DNA of 64,000 bases, taken from positions 2,097,979-2,161,978 of the forward strand of contig QAOA01005271.1 in assembly GCA_003255065.1 (NCBI GenBank), written 5' to 3'. Both the position numbers and the translations under genes were made by a program. Source of the DNA: Cercis canadensis (taxonomy: Eukaryota; Streptophyta; Magnoliopsida; Fabales; Fabaceae). The notes beneath the pieces were generated by a model. That model did no database searches and had not been told where the DNA came from. It was given only the letters and a program-made list of their open reading frames with translations. Below, one piece after another: positions 12,700 through 25,464 of the stretch (positions are counted from its first letter, which is position 1; every line of letters starts with the position of its first letter).

Positions 12700-15430
12700 C
12701 TCGGTGCGCGGATAATTTTTTGCTTATTATATTCGTTTATTTTTCTAACGTCCCACCATTTGATACACTGTATGAAAAATATGAAATGAGATAGTCATTT
12801 CATTTCATAATTTGGTAGTTTTAAAAATAAAATAGCTTTCTAAGCCATTTCATCATTTGGCATATGGAATACAACATGTAATAGAATCAGAATTAATAGT
12901 AAACAATAAAAAAATACTCCTTATTTAGAGCATGTTATCAAGATAGGTTTTATTTAATTCGTTTTGTAAAATTAATGAGAGCATGTTGAAAAAAAACAGA
13001 AGCATATTTTGGAGGGCATAGAATCACCATTTTCANTGAAAAAAAAACAGAAGCATATTTGGGAGGGCATAGAATCACCATTTTCACCTCTTAAAGTAAG
13101 AATGTTTATTTCTACTTATGTGAAATAGGATTGGAATAGAAGAATGACCATTCAATGCTTTATTATTATTATTTTTTATTACCAAACATAGAAATTTATG
13201 ACCATTTCATTTATATGAAATCACGATTCAGTGTACTAAATATGGTCTAAGATTTTTTTTTATTTGAATTTATTTTCAAGTTTCAACAACCCACGCTCAA
13301 TTAAAGAAAAAAATCTTTCATTATTTTTGGGAAAAATAATTATTATTTCATTCTTCTCTTTCTTTTCATATTTCTTTTTCAAGGTGGAGAATGTACAAAA
13401 AAAATCTAATATGCACTAGTACAAGGAAATGGCACCATCATTGTTCAATCATCAATTGGAAAATTCTTGCCCAAGAAAAAAAATAATCCACCCAACAATG
13501 ACTTGATTGGCAAGGCAAAAAAATAGAAAATCAAAATCCACATTCATCCTCTAAATTATAGATGCAATTGATACAGAAGAAGCATATATATATATATAGG
13601 TTTAATGGTTCAATCTTTTAGCACAAGCTTTATTTTGGAAATTCTTATTTAAATAGTATTTTTCAATTTAACCATTGTTGAAGGAATTTTTGCTGCAACC
13701 TATCATATAAGATTTGTTGAAAATATAATTATATAAATGGCAATATATATAGAAATGTCTCAAATATTTTAGAAGAATGGAGAGAAGTAATATACATCAA
13801 CCATAGATAAAATGATCATTTATATTATTGTAAAGATTCGGGGTGTAATTCATTTGAGAGAAAGACACATACCATAGCAAAAAAATACCAATATAGATAG
13901 ATACTACTGGTAGCACCCATGGTGATATAATTAATTACTAATCATGTTAATAGCTGCAGCTAGATCAATAAAAGATCATAAAGGTTAATAAAAAATATTT
14001 AAAAAAGAATTTACCGTTCAAATTACCGATCATAAAGCATATTCTATAGTCATCTTTATGGGAGCACCCTTTTAAAAGTAAGAGTACAGTTCACTATTTT
14101 GTCTACTAGGATCTGAATGAAGTCATTTTCATGCTGATGGATGGCAATCGATAGCAATAGATTGTTTTTTTTGGGCCTTCGGATTCGGGATTCTTACTGG
14201 AATCATTTTCATGAATAACCTTAGAATCATATATATGTTATAGATTTTAATATTTTTTCAATCATATATGCTGGTGGAGAAATGGGTCAGGCTTAATGGG
14301 TTGACCTGTTTTGGCATGAAGAAAAATAAGATTAAATTTTAAATATTTTAATTCGAATAGAATCAAACCAATTTGGCTCGTGGCCCGTTTGGATTTGGGT
14401 TGATTTTTTTTTTTTAAAAAAAAGACTACCAAATCATATTAGTATGCGTTTTTTAATTTTAAACTTTAAAATATGTACTATTATAATTTTTTCAATTACT
14501 TATATATTTTTATTTTAAATTTACACTTACATCCATTTTTTTATGTCTTTGATTTTGTGTTTTAATTTTATTTATTACTTTATAAATATTTTGTTTTGTT
14601 TAATTAAATTCATTAGTAATTAAAATTACTAAAAAAAAAAACTTAAATTTTTATTAGATTTTAGCCTAATTACAAATAAAAAAAATTAAAAAACAAAGTA
14701 AGTCGGCCTGTTTAAGTTTGCTGCCCGCGTAGGGCCCGTTTCCCACCTTCATATATCCATTTTCTCTCAAAATATAATGACATACCCGTCAACCTATGCA
14801 TGAGCACTATAAAATAATTCTTCAAAAGCAATGCAAAATATTTTGGAGTGCGTCTTGTGTTGCCTTGTTTGGATGCAGTAACAGCACCTATCTCATTATG
14901 CCTCGCCAGTCACATGGAAACATAGTTTCATCATTTTGCCAAGTCTCTGCAGAAAGACATGGATTAGAGAACAGTTTAATAGCGAGTTAGACGTTAAGCT
15001 CACTTACCATATATGGGTCTTTTTCTTTCTTTATTTCTTCCTTTTCTCATTCTCCTAATTACCAAACAATAACTAAGAAAGCAACTTAAAAAAACTCAGT
15101 ATATTGATAAACGATAATGGTTAATTGTAATATTGCACATTCTATTGTGGAAGTTTTGTGCTGAAATTATATTAAGATTAGTCATTCAGTTAAAAAAAAA
15201 AAAAAACAATGACAATTGACTCATTTTGGTGTCTTTGAAAATTTCAAGCGTTTTGTTTTTCACTAGGGTAATAGGGGGAAAATGGAGAGAGGGTAGAACA
15301 CATGAACCAAATATCGAAGAGTTAAAGAGTGGAAAGAAAGGGGACTCCACTGTGAACCCAAAATGGAATTTCAAGCTTTTCGCCCAAGAAATCTTTGGTA
15401 TGTGCATATCAGATGAGATGGGCCATTAAA
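12700..15430. other. Intergenic, AT-rich
   Basis: No gene is recognised. A 50-bp direct repeat (about 12985-13035 and 13037-13086) flanks a single N at 13036. Poly-A/T tracts and short TA repeats are frequent. Confidence 0.5.
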
Positions 15431-15596
15431 GTCTCACATGAGAAGTAGAAAGCCAAGTGTAGCCGAAGGATGTCTTGCCGGGAAAACTCAGCAGATGAAG
15501 CATGCATATATATGCTAGCTGAACTAGCTTTGTAGCAAATTAATGCCGGCAAGTCATCCTTGGCTCCATTCCACTCTCCACCTCTTCATGAGAGAC
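15431..15596 (-). ncRNA. MIR169: MIR169 copy 1 precursor
   Basis: miR169 guides repression of NF-YA (CCAAT-binding factor) mRNAs. The mature 21-mer is the reverse complement of 15546-15566 and holds the family core GCCAAGGATGACTTGCCGG, preceded by GA. It is on the 5' arm, as in the family. The opposite arm at 15459-15479 (star) pairs along nearly its whole length. The lower stem continues to 15431-15435 against 15592-15596. A TATA box lies at 15701-15707. The downstream block resembles the region beside copy 2, so the two arose by duplication. Confidence 0.9.
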
Positions 15597-15700
15597 TCTT
15601 AGACCAGAAAACTATAGAAATACTTGGTAATTGCTTTCTCCTCACACATACATTTGTGTCAATTCTCCAACCCATGCTCTGTCTTGCTATGTTGCTGCCA

Positions 15701-15707
15701 TTTTATA
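15701..15707 (-). promoter_or_regulatory. TATA box, MIR169 copy 1
   Basis: Minus-strand TATAAAA, about 105 bp upstream of the hairpin. Confidence 0.6.
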
Positions 15708-15983
15708 GGCACAGGCTGATGGCAAATGCTGATGGTGCGCGTATAGGGTTCAATATTCTCAGTTTGACTCACTATTCCTAAGCCAATTGACGCAAGTGAC
15801 TGTTATTCCTCTGAAAGCGCAATATTGCATTCTATTTATTTGATAAAAAGCATCCCTTTGTGATGTTTTCGTATTTCTTCTGAAAGCTTCCTCAATATTT
15901 GGGTTGGAAACTTTAGCACAGACAGGATTTCTGGAGTGTCCACCTGCCATTCACTCAGTTGACCTCGGTGCTGGATTCCCTTT

Positions 15984-16000
15984 TGTGGGAATAGAATCTT
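15984..16000 (-). promoter_or_regulatory. Conserved upstream element, MIR169 copy 1
   Basis: The minus strand reads AAGATTCTATTCCCACA, a motif shared with the upstream regions of copies 3, 5, 6, 7, 8 and 9. It lies about 280 bp before the TATA box. Confidence 0.5.
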
Positions 16001-17690
16001 TCAAAAGATGGGGCGAGGAATTTGAAGTTGTACCTTGGAATGGCCATTCTTTTTAGTTATGGGTATGTCAATTGTCAAAGGCTCAGAGGATTTTGGTCAT
16101 GGCTCACGCTCTGTGCTGGTAAGAGTGGACTGATTCAGACATTAAGAATTTATTTTTTGATGCATTTGCAAATGGCAATGGACACGTACATGATTGTCCA
16201 TGATATCTTGATGGGAATTGATTTCTTAAATGTAAGAGGAATATAAAAATTTAAAATAAGCTGTGGAAAAAAAAGGGTAAGAATAACTGAGATACATCTT
16301 TCTCGCATTGAAACATGAAGTGAACTTTAGATTTTGCAATTAAGAATGAGATGCTGGAACAGAATAACTTCAGCCAGAAAATAATTTCCGCAAAAGTTGA
16401 AGAGATATCGATGTCAATGCATGTTATACAGAAAGCAATCTTATAGAATATTGTGTCAATTTGTGATTAAAAGTAAGCTATAATATATCAAGTGTCTTCA
16501 CTTTATGCATAGAATGGTACTATTTCTCAAGTGACTAGTTAGCATGACTATATTTCAAACAACAAAAGCATTCTATTTGATGTTATCATGTTAAAAATCG
16601 TTATAACTAACATTCTTTACTACCTTCCCTGTTAGTAGTGCATGAGTATTTCTATTGGCACAAAAAAGAAAAAACCTCAGTGCACCAATGTCACTAGAAA
16701 AAGACTTCAGTACAAACTTTATATCTTTCTGGTTCCAAGAGCTAAGGCTAATTGCACGTGAATTTCTGAGTCTCAAAGGAGAGGAATTGGTGTGTGTTTC
16801 AAGACTTTCATAAAACCCATTAGTAGTTTAAGCTTTCGAATGAATATATTCATATGACTTAATGTAAGGCTTATTGATTGATTGTGTATGTCCACTTGCG
16901 ATTGTTGTTCTGCTTTCTCAAATTAAAGAAGCAAATAGCATCCTGACATCTAGAAGTAAACGAAGCTTTTCTACTACCAACCGTTCAGGTGGGAAATGCA
17001 GAGGATTAAATCTGCAAACTTTGTCAACATTAACTTGAGGCATCTTCAAATTGAGTTGTGATCCTTGTATATTACTGCCACACTAGATGCATACTACTCA
17101 CAATGAAGAAGATTGATCTGATCGTATTGCATGTTGTCTTCAAAATTATTTCCTAGTGCTATACATGTTCAATCTGATATTTTTTGCATATGATATGTGC
17201 TAAGGCTTGTCCACGTTTCTTTGGCCCTCTACAGCTGAGTCCACGTTTTTGTGTCATGTTTGATCAATTCACGATGTTTATCTGTAGATTTGTCAATATG
17301 TGGAGGCATAGTGAAAGAAGTCAACTGCTCTTGTATTTTAAGATCACAACCAGTATATCGAAATTCATGATATTCCCCTAACATATTGTAATACTCAAAA
17401 GTTGACCAATGCACCCCGAAAAGAAAGAGGAGAGAGGGTTGGGGGAGACAGACTAATGAGTAAACTGATCCTTTTCATAGAATGTTTAGCCCAGAAAATT
17501 AGATAAACTAAGAACCAAATTACTCTGTTAACCTCTTTCTCAAATTATACACTTCAGAAGACATACGTTAGAGATAAAAGTCATTTGTGGTCCTGCACCT
17601 ATTCGTGCAAGATTTTTAGATGGGATGATTTCTTAACAAAATACATCATATTTGTGCATTCACTTAGTTATAATGAGTAAGCTCTTTCAG
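16001..17690. repeat. Duplicated flank of MIR169 copy 1
   Basis: No gene is seen. Stretches such as 16310-16500 and 17020-17180 align with 23500-23700 and 24290-24430 beside copy 2 (for example around 'gaaacatgaagt' and 'aagattgatct'). Copies 1 and 2 therefore sit in an old segmental duplication. Confidence 0.6.
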
Positions 17691-17692
17691 AG

Positions 17693-17827
17693 TCTTAAAT
17701 GAGAGGAAAGGGAGCAAACTTGAGTCAAGAATAACCCACCGGCAATTCCCAGAGAGGGGTTTTTGCTTTTCAGTAGATGCCGGCAAGTCATCCTTGACTG
17801 GAATCCACTCTACACCCCTTCATGCAA
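17693..17827 (-). ncRNA. MIR169: MIR169 copy 2 precursor (uninterrupted version)
   Basis: The mature strand is complementary to 17780-17800 and begins CAGTCAAGG, where most family members read CAGCCAAGG. The rest of the 21-mer is standard. The opposite arm at 17722-17742 pairs with it. The 180 bases 17800-17979, covering the start of the mature arm, lower stem, leader and TATA box, recur without change at 23120-23299 behind an LTR retrotransposon. The scaffold therefore shows both an intact and an interrupted form of this gene. The changed fourth base may weaken or shift target pairing. Confidence 0.82.
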
Positions 17828-17979
17828 GGTACTTGAGCAAACAACATTTGAGCTTCAGCCGTATTTTTTTCATAAGCTTTCATGTTTCAGTTCCCTGCAT
17901 GCATTTGAGCCTTATTGTAACCCATTTATAGGCAGAGAATGCCAATGGATGGAATCCCACATCTCACAATTGACCATTT
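17800..17979. repeat. Host sequence repeated on both sides of the retrotransposon, left copy
   Basis: Identical over 180 bases to 23120-23299. It ends at the N at 17980. The first five bases (ggaat) match the five that follow the 3' LTR and are the likely target-site duplication. Confidence 0.85.
17924..17930 (-). promoter_or_regulatory. TATA box, MIR169 copy 2 (first version)
   Basis: Minus-strand TATAAAT, about 97 bp upstream of the hairpin. The same box recurs at 23244-23250 beyond the retrotransposon. Confidence 0.6.
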
Positions 17980-18033
17980 NGAAAATCAAAGAGGCCACAG
18001 GGGTGGGACGATTACAAGCATTAGAATATTTTC

Positions 18034-18290
18034 TGTTATAATAAAACTGTGGCTACGTGATTTCAGGTGTAGTAGTGCGAGTTAGTTATGGCTTAGTGCA
18101 AGTTAGTTGCAGATCCATAATTCAAGGGAACCAGTAAAACTGGCTTGTAAGAAGAAATCTCTATTTAAACTCCATCCGGAGAAGAAATGAGTAGAGAAGA
18201 ATTTATTCCAATTTCCTTTCTTATAATTTTTTGGAGGCTCTCTGACCTCGAATCAGAGTTACTTGTGCTTGTTTAAAACCATTTCTATCA
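18034..18290 (+). repeat. 5' LTR of the chromovirus
   Basis: 257 bases, starting TGTTATAATA and ending TTTCTATCA (TG...CA). It differs from the 3' LTR at one base. The 53 bases before it (17981-18033) match the internal sequence that normally precedes the 3' LTR, so its true left flank is missing from this scaffold. Confidence 0.88.
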
Positions 18291-21200
18291 TTTGGTGCTT
18301 TCATTGCTCCTCCCATGGCGGAACAAACCAAAAGCAAATCCACCTCCGCCCCAACAGACAAAATCGAAGCAGCTCTCCATAATTTGGTTCTATCTCAAAC
18401 TTCCATTCACAAACACATAGATGAAGTCTGCTCTCGTCTAGAATCCCTTGAAACCATATCTCCTTCACCTCGCAACACTGAACACTCCCATCATTCCCAA
18501 ACTTCCCACCCAGAAACTTCACAGAGCATGTTGAAATCTTCCTTTCACCTGGATGTTCCTCGTTTCGACGGAACAGATGCCTTGGGATGGATTTTCAAAA
18601 TCACACAGTTTTTCAACTATCATCAAACACCTGACGACCAGCGCTTAACTATTGTTTCTTTCTACCTTGATGGCCCTGCTTTAAATTGCTTCTAGTGGAT
18701 GCATTCCAACGGCCAACTGCGTTCGTGGGCCAGTTTTTTACATACCTTGGAAGTACGATTTGCATCATCCCTCTACGAAGATCCCCAGGGCTCTCTTTTT
18801 AAGCTCACGCAAACTGACACCGTACGGGAATATCAAACAGCATTTGAGGCATTAGCTAATCGCACCATTGGCTTGCCCACCTCTGCTCTGTTGAGCTGTT
18901 TTATTTCCGGCCTGTCATCGGATATTCGACGGGAAGTCCAGGTTCATCAACCACTCAACCTTGCTCAAGCTCTAGCCTTAGCCAAAATCCAAGAAGAAAA
19001 GTTGCTTGACATCCGCTCGTCTTCTCGCTCCAAACACTTCTCTCCACCGCCCACCTCTGCTTCACCAAAGCCTCCCCTGTTTCCAAACCCATCAGTCACC
19101 AAATCACCAGCTGTTCCCATTAAACGTTTGACTGCCAGTGAAATGCAGGCCAGACGAGACCGAGGTCTCTGTTACAATTGTGACAAAAAATTCAAACCAG
19201 GCCATAAATGCAAATCACGTTTTTTCCTGTTACTGGTGGATGATGAAGATGACCCGCTCATGGATTCGGGTGGTTCGGTGCAGGATGAAGACCAGGCCCT
19301 ATCTGAGGTGGACCCAACAGCCCAAATAAGCCTTCATGCAATGACTGGCCATGCCAAACCTGAAACACTCCGTTTCTTAGGCCAAGTAGGATCACATACA
19401 TTGCAAATCTTAGTGGATGGAGGGAGTACCCATAACTTTATTCAAGCTAGACTGATGAAATTTTTGGGTCTCATTTCAAAACCAATTTCTCCTTTTTGGG
19501 TTTTGGTGGGGAATGGGGAACATCTCATTTGCACTTCACTTTGTTCCAAGGTTCCTCTTAAAATACAAAACACTGTTTTTGAGGTAGAACTCTTTGTTTT
19601 ACCATTGGGAGGTGCGGATGTAGTACTGGGGGTGCAATGGCTGAAACAATTAGGCCCTGTGGTGACTGACTATAATAGTTTAGTTATGAAATTTATGTGG
19701 AAAGGTCAATGGGTCTCACTTTCGGGCCAACCTAAACCCCAAGTGGATCAAATTTCTTTTTCCCAATTTAAAAGGCTTCAAGACACAGAAAGCATGGCAG
19801 TTTGCTTCCAATTACAAGTGTTTGAGCCCACACCCGAGCCCAATGAAGACAATCCACCGAAGAGAACCCAATCAATTCCACCTTCGTCCCTTTCGTCTTT
19901 ACTTCAACAGTTTGAATCCCTATTTCAGAATACTACTGTGCTTCCCCCTCCACGACAAATTCAGCATCACATACACCTTAATCCAGGAAGTATGCCGGTT
20001 AATGTTCGCCCATACCAATACCCATACTTCCAGAAGCAAGAAATTGAAGCTCAAGTCAATGAAATGTTGAAGACACACATTATTCGCCCGAGTAATAGTG
20101 CTTTTTCCTCTCCAGTACTCTTGGTCAAAAAGAAAGATGGTTCATGGCGTCTATGTGTCGATTATTGAGCCTTAAATGCTATTACGGTGAAGGATCGTTT
20201 CCCAATTCCCACAATTGATGAATTGCTAGACGAATTGGGCAATGCCAAATTCTTCTCCAAGTTGGATTTAAGAGCTGGGTATCATCAACTATGGGTACAT
20301 GAAGGGGATATCCATAAAACTGCTTTTTGGACACATGAAGGCCACTATGAGTTTCGGGTAATGCCTTTTGGTTTGTGTAATGCTCCATCAACTTTTCAAG
20401 CTGCCATGAATTCGTTGTTGAAACCTCTATTGGGAAAATCTGTGATAGTATTCTTCGATGATATACTAGTCTATAGTTTGTCTTTTGATGAACATATTGC
20501 ACATCTGAGGCAAGTCTTCACACTTCTGTTGAAACAACAATTTTTCTTGAAAGCTTCGAAATGTTCTTTTGGTGAAACTTCCATGGAATATCTAGGCCAT
20601 ATCATTTCATTCAACCAAGTGGCCCCAGACAAATCCAAAATCCAAGCTATGGTGGATTGGCCTATCCCTCATTCTTTAAAAGTATTAAGAGGATTCCTTG
20701 GTTTGACAGGGTTCTATCGACGCTTTGTAGCAGGGTACGCCTCCATCGCTGCACCTCTTACTGATTTACTCAAGAAAGATGCTTTTCAGTGGTCAAGTGA
20801 AGCTCAAGCAGCATTTGATAAATTAAAAAATGCAATGGTTCAGACACCAGTCTTGGCTATCCCAAACTTTGCTCTGCCTTTTACAGTTCAAACAGATGCA
20901 TCAAGGACAGCCATGGGTGCAGTGTTATCTCAAAATAGTCATCCTATTGCCTTCTTTAGCAAGAAGTTTTGTCCAAAGCTGCTACACTCATCCACTTATA
21001 TTCGGGAATTACATGCTATCATTGCTGCGGTAAAGAAATGGAGACCTTATCTACTTGGTCGAAGATTTGTCATCCAAACAGATCACAAAAGCATCAAAGA
21101 ATTGATGACTCAGGTAATCCAAACCCCTGAACAGCATCAGTATCTTTCTAAATTACTAGGCTATGATTATATCATCATATATAAACCTGGATCCTCCAAT

Positions 21201-22862
21201 AAAGTGGCTGATGCATTGTCAAGAATCTGTGTTGAATCTATTGAATCCGTTTGTATGGTACTATCTATGCCTCAGTTTATTTTTGTGGACGCATTGAAAA
21301 AAGAAACCAAGACATTAGCCTCTTTAAGGAAGCTTAAGCAAGAGATAGAAGAAAACCCCAGCAACTACCCAGAATTTAAAATTGTGGAAGGGTTGATTTT
21401 ACACAAAGGGAGAATTTACTTGGATGATCAGTCCACCTTAAGGAAACTCATCTTGCAAGAATTTCATTCTTCCTTATGTGGTGGACATACAGGGGTTGCC
21501 AAAACCTTAGGAAGGGTGAGTGCGAATTTCTTTTGGCCTAGTATGCGTAAGGATGTCACTCAGTTTGTCCAATCTTGTATACCTTGCCAACAAACCAAAA
21601 TACCAACCCAAGTTCCTGCTGGACTGTTGCAACTAATAGAACCTCCATACCAAGTTTGGGAAGATCTATCTCTGGATTTTATTGTGGGGTTACCCTCATT
21701 TCAGGGTTATACTACCATTCTAGTGGTAGTGGATAGATTCTCAAAAGCAGCTCATTTTGGGTTATTACCTCCTCATTACACAGCATCTAGAGTGGCAGAC
21801 TTGTTTGTTTCAATGATTTGCAAGCTCCATGGTATGCCTAAAAGCCTTATTTCGGATAGGGATCCAATTTTCATTAGCAGTTTTTGGAGAGAACTCTTCA
21901 AATTGAGTGGTACCCAATTAAGAATGAGCACTGCCTATCACCCACAATCAGATGGCCAAACTGAAGTGGTTAACAGGGTTTTACAACAGTATTTAAGGGT
22001 CTTCTGCCATGACCGCCCAAAGCTTTGGGGAAAATTATTACCATGGGCAGAATGGACCTACAACACTGCTGTACATTCCACTACTGCTGTGTCTCCTTTC
22101 CAAATTGTTTTTGGCAGGTCACCTCCATCTATACCACAATACATTTTAGGTTCATCTTCTGTTGATGCTGTTGAAATGGACTTGACAACTAGAGATGAGG
22201 TTCTGGTTTCATTAAGGCAAAAATTACTCAAAGCACAGGAAAAAATGAAGTTCTATGCTGATAAGAAACGACGGGAAGTAGAATATAAAACAGGTGACTG
22301 GGTGTATGTCAAGTTAAGGCCTTATAGACAAACATCAGTAGCTACAAACACTAGTCAGAAGCTTGCTAAACGCTTCTATGGTCCTTTTCAGTTGCTGGAA
22401 CGGATTGGACCAGTAGCCTATCGGTTGGCTCTACCTGCTACTTCCCGGATACATCCTGTGTTTCATTGTTCTCAGTTGAAAGCACACCATGGTCCTCCTC
22501 CACACAGCACAGTTGACTTACCTCCAGCAGATGAACGTCATCAATTACTGATTTACCCTCTGGCTATTTTAGATCAAAAGACTTTGACAGAAAATGGAGA
22601 AACTACGACATTGGTTTTGGTACAATGGCAAGGACTTTATCCGGAAGAATCATCATGGGAGTCATTGGAGGATTTACAGAGAGACTTTCCAAATATCCAC
22701 CTTGAGGACAAGGTGTGTCTGACTGAAGATGGCAATGATAGGAATGTAGCCCAACAGGTTATCGACCCAAAGGAAGTTGAGAAAATAAGCAACCAGACAA
22801 GGCCTCATAGAAAATCAAAGAGGCCACAGGGGTGGGACGATTACAAGCATTAGAATATTTTC

Positions 22863-23119
22863 TGTTATAATAAAACTGTGGCTACGTGATTTCAGGTGTG
22901 GTAGTGCGAGTTAGTTATGGCTTAGTGCAAGTTAGTTGCAGATCCATAATTCAAGGGAACCAGTAAAACTGGCTTGTAAGAAGAAATCTCTATTTAAACT
23001 CCATCCGGAGAAGAAATGAGTAGAGAAGAATTTATTCCAATTTCCTTTCTTATAATTTTTTGGAGGCTCTCTGACCTCGAATCAGAGTTACTTGTGCTTG
23101 TTTAAAACCATTTCTATCA
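22863..23119 (+). repeat. 3' LTR of the chromovirus
   Basis: 257 bases with the same ends as the 5' copy, followed directly by ggaat and the MIR169 copy 2 lower stem. Confidence 0.88.
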
Positions 23120-23299
23120 GGAATCCACTCTACACCCCTTCATGCAAGGTACTTGAGCAAACAACATTTGAGCTTCAGCCGTATTTTTTTCATAAGCTTT
23201 CATGTTTCAGTTCCCTGCATGCATTTGAGCCTTATTGTAACCCATTTATAGGCAGAGAATGCCAATGGATGGAATCCCACATCTCACAATTGACCATTT
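23120..23299. repeat. Host sequence repeated beyond the retrotransposon, right copy
   Basis: Identical to 17800-17979. It holds the lower stem and leader of MIR169 copy 2, cut off from the mature arm by the element, with the TATA box at 23244-23250. Confidence 0.85.
23244..23250 (-). promoter_or_regulatory. TATA box, MIR169 copy 2 (second version)
   Basis: Minus-strand TATAAAT identical to the box at 17924-17930. In the interrupted allele it would drive a transcript running into the retrotransposon. Confidence 0.55.
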
Positions 23300-25000
23300 G
23301 AAAAGGTAATTCCCTCAAGAATTCTTTAAACTACGGAAGACTCCACATGGCTATGAACTTCTTCATACTGCTTCGTGTCCAAAACCATTCTCATGCGAAT
23401 CAATTTCCTTTTTTTTGCATGTATAACTTTAAGAATTAGGAACAAACAGAAGTTGACTTAATCCATTTACTTCTGAAGTGTTGGTTTTTTGGCCCGAAAC
23501 ATGAAGTCCACTCTAGATTTCTTAGGAAAGAATGAGATCCTGTATTGAAATAGTTTCAGCTAAAACACAAATTCAGCAAAAGGTTAAAGAACAAATTATT
23601 GTAGTTGCAAAGATATGGATGTTATACTGAAATCTATCTTACAAAATAAAATGGAAAGTCTGGGTTAAAGTAGGCTATAATCTATTGAATTTGTCAACCT
23701 TGCTAAAAATTGTTCTACTGTACAAATAAATCAATAGTACGATTGTACCCCTTCATGTCAAATAATTCAAACTGAAATCATAAATTTGTGTTGTTTTTTC
23801 CCCTTTGTCAGACAATGGTCACTGCTATTAGACTTATAGAATTTGCAGAATTCTTTGTTTCTTTAAGGTTTTCAATACATTGCTCTGGAAGTTACGGTAT
23901 GTTGTAGGGCAATAGGGGGATTTTTTTGATTTTGAATTGGATAATATGAAACAGAGATGAGTTAGAATTTGAATTCTACCTTGATAAATTGCCAATTATG
24001 CAAATAGCTTATACTATTCTAGAACACAGGTATACTGTTATTCAATAGGGCGATCGTCCTTTCTTTGCAGTATTATTAATTTCCCTTCTCATTCATTCAT
24101 TGCCCCTGCTGAACCAAGATAGAGAAAAGATTTACGAGCCGTTCATTCGAAACGTTTATCGCTATGAAATCTTATTGCTCTGGATGAGTTTAAATATAGA
24201 CACTTCTGAAGCATTATCGAGAGACTTTGAAACCATCAAAACAGAACAAATATAATGGCTTATAAAATTGAATTGTATTGGATGCATTTTACCTCCTCCT
24301 CTCCAGATGGCACAGCTCACAGTAAAATAAACAAGATTGATCTAATTGCAGTGTAAGCAGGAATAGCTGTTTTTCAAATTAATTTCTCAGTGCAATACAT
24401 GTGTTGTCTGATTTTTTCGTATTCTCTTATCTATGTTTATTTTCCCTTAACAGGTATTCCTTTGAGGAACGTATGGGGACATAACAACTCAATATACTGC
24501 TTGTATCATGTTTAACAAAGTAATAACATTGATCTGTTTACTATACCATTGGGTGGAAACACAGTGCATGACTCCCAACATTGTGAGGATAGTAGGACAC
24601 AGGTAGTATTACATATCTTCCTCTTCTACCAAAATTGACATCACTCCCAGACGATGAGCTCTTAGAGGGAGAGACTAAATGAGTACTTCTTGCTAGCTAC
24701 TCCAGAAATGAAGAATCTGGAGTTCAAAATAGAAATTCTCTGCTGCTTTAATAATATGATTTCGAGTAGTTGGCAGATTGAAATTCTTCCTTTACCTTTT
24801 GTATCCCATCTTTCTGTTGTATTTTGCAACATAATGCCAATGTATCTCCTGATTCATGGTAAGCAATTAATCATGCAACTTATTGACACCGAGGGAGTAT
24901 GTAAATGAAAATCCCAAGTATGCGATATTTCTCTCTAACCTCCTAACATAATAATCATTACAATACTAGTGCAGCCTACTCTATTACTCTCTCTCTCTCT
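23300..25000. repeat. Duplicated flank of MIR169 copy 2
   Basis: No gene is seen. It aligns in patches with 16000-17400 (beside copy 1) and, near 23330-23420, with 25540-25610 beside copy 3 ('catagctatgaact', 'ccaaaaccat'), showing a common origin of the MIR169 units. Confidence 0.6.
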
Positions 25001-25210
25001 AGAATTATACAGAATTCATATGACATGACATGTAGTGTAAGTAGTGCTACATTTAGAGTCCATTATTGCCCTACGTGGTAAGAGATTTGTATTATTTGAA
25101 GAAAGTTTTAGGTTTGAATTTGGATGCTGTGATATAAAGAATAAAAAAACAGATACAACATCTGAGAATGAAGAATGACGATGATGGTTCAAGCTCTTTG
25201 AGAGTACTGT

Positions 25211-25337
25211 CATATGAGAGGTAAGGGAGCAAGCGTGAGCCAGGATGGCTCCCAGCAACGCCCAGAGAAGGGAAATGGCTTTTCAGCAATGCCGGCAAGT
25301 CATCCTTGGCTCAAATCTGCTCTCTACCTCTTTCATG
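25211..25337 (-). ncRNA. MIR169: MIR169 copy 3 precursor
   Basis: The mature strand is complementary to 25292-25312 and reads GA followed by GCCAAGGATGACTTGCCGG. The opposite arm, 25237-25255, has drifted (gagccaggatggctcccag), giving a bulged duplex in its second half. The lower stem is well paired (catatgagaggtaaggg with ctctctacctctttcatg). The loop is about 36 bases. It is the block A counterpart of copy 5. Confidence 0.87.
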
Positions 25338-25457
25338 CAAGCCACTTGAGCAAAACACTTTACATTGAGCTTCAAGCCTTCAATCACACCCTCAAATCAA
25401 AACACTCACATTTCACTTCACTTGCTGTATCAATAATCTTGAGCATTATTGTAGCCT

Positions 25458-25464
25458 ATTTATA
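25458..25464 (-). promoter_or_regulatory. TATA box, MIR169 copy 3
   Basis: Minus-strand TATAAAT within GCCTATAAATAGGC, about 121 bp upstream of the hairpin. Confidence 0.65.

Larger units (their letters stand above)
18034..23119 (+). mobile_element. Ty3/gypsy chromovirus LTR retrotransposon, young, nearly whole
   Basis: LTR element of about 5.1 kb bounded by 257-bp LTRs. Parts in order: primer-binding-like site just after the 5' LTR (tttggtgctttcattg), gag in about 18.3-19.2 kb with a CCHC zinc knuckle (CYNCDKKFKPGHKCK) at its end, protease in about 19.3-19.7 kb (LVDGGSTHNF), reverse transcriptase in about 20.0-20.6 kb (FFDDILVYS), RNase H in about 20.8-21.2 kb, integrase in about 21.4-22.3 kb, and a C-terminal chromodomain near 22.6-22.7 kb (LVQWQGLYPEESSWES). 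The Pol order RT, RNase H, integrase marks Ty3/gypsy, and the chromodomain marks the chromovirus branch; Reina/Tekay type is likely, but the clade is uncertain. The coding region has about two breaks. LTRs one base apart suggest insertion within the last few hundred thousand years. It lies in the stem of MIR169 copy 2, on the opposite strand. Confidence 0.93.

Noticed and set aside
15431-15596. MIR169 genes read on the plus strand
   Set aside because: The plus strand carries the complement of miR169. Only the minus strand gives the mature sequence on the 5' arm, with TATA boxes at the right side.
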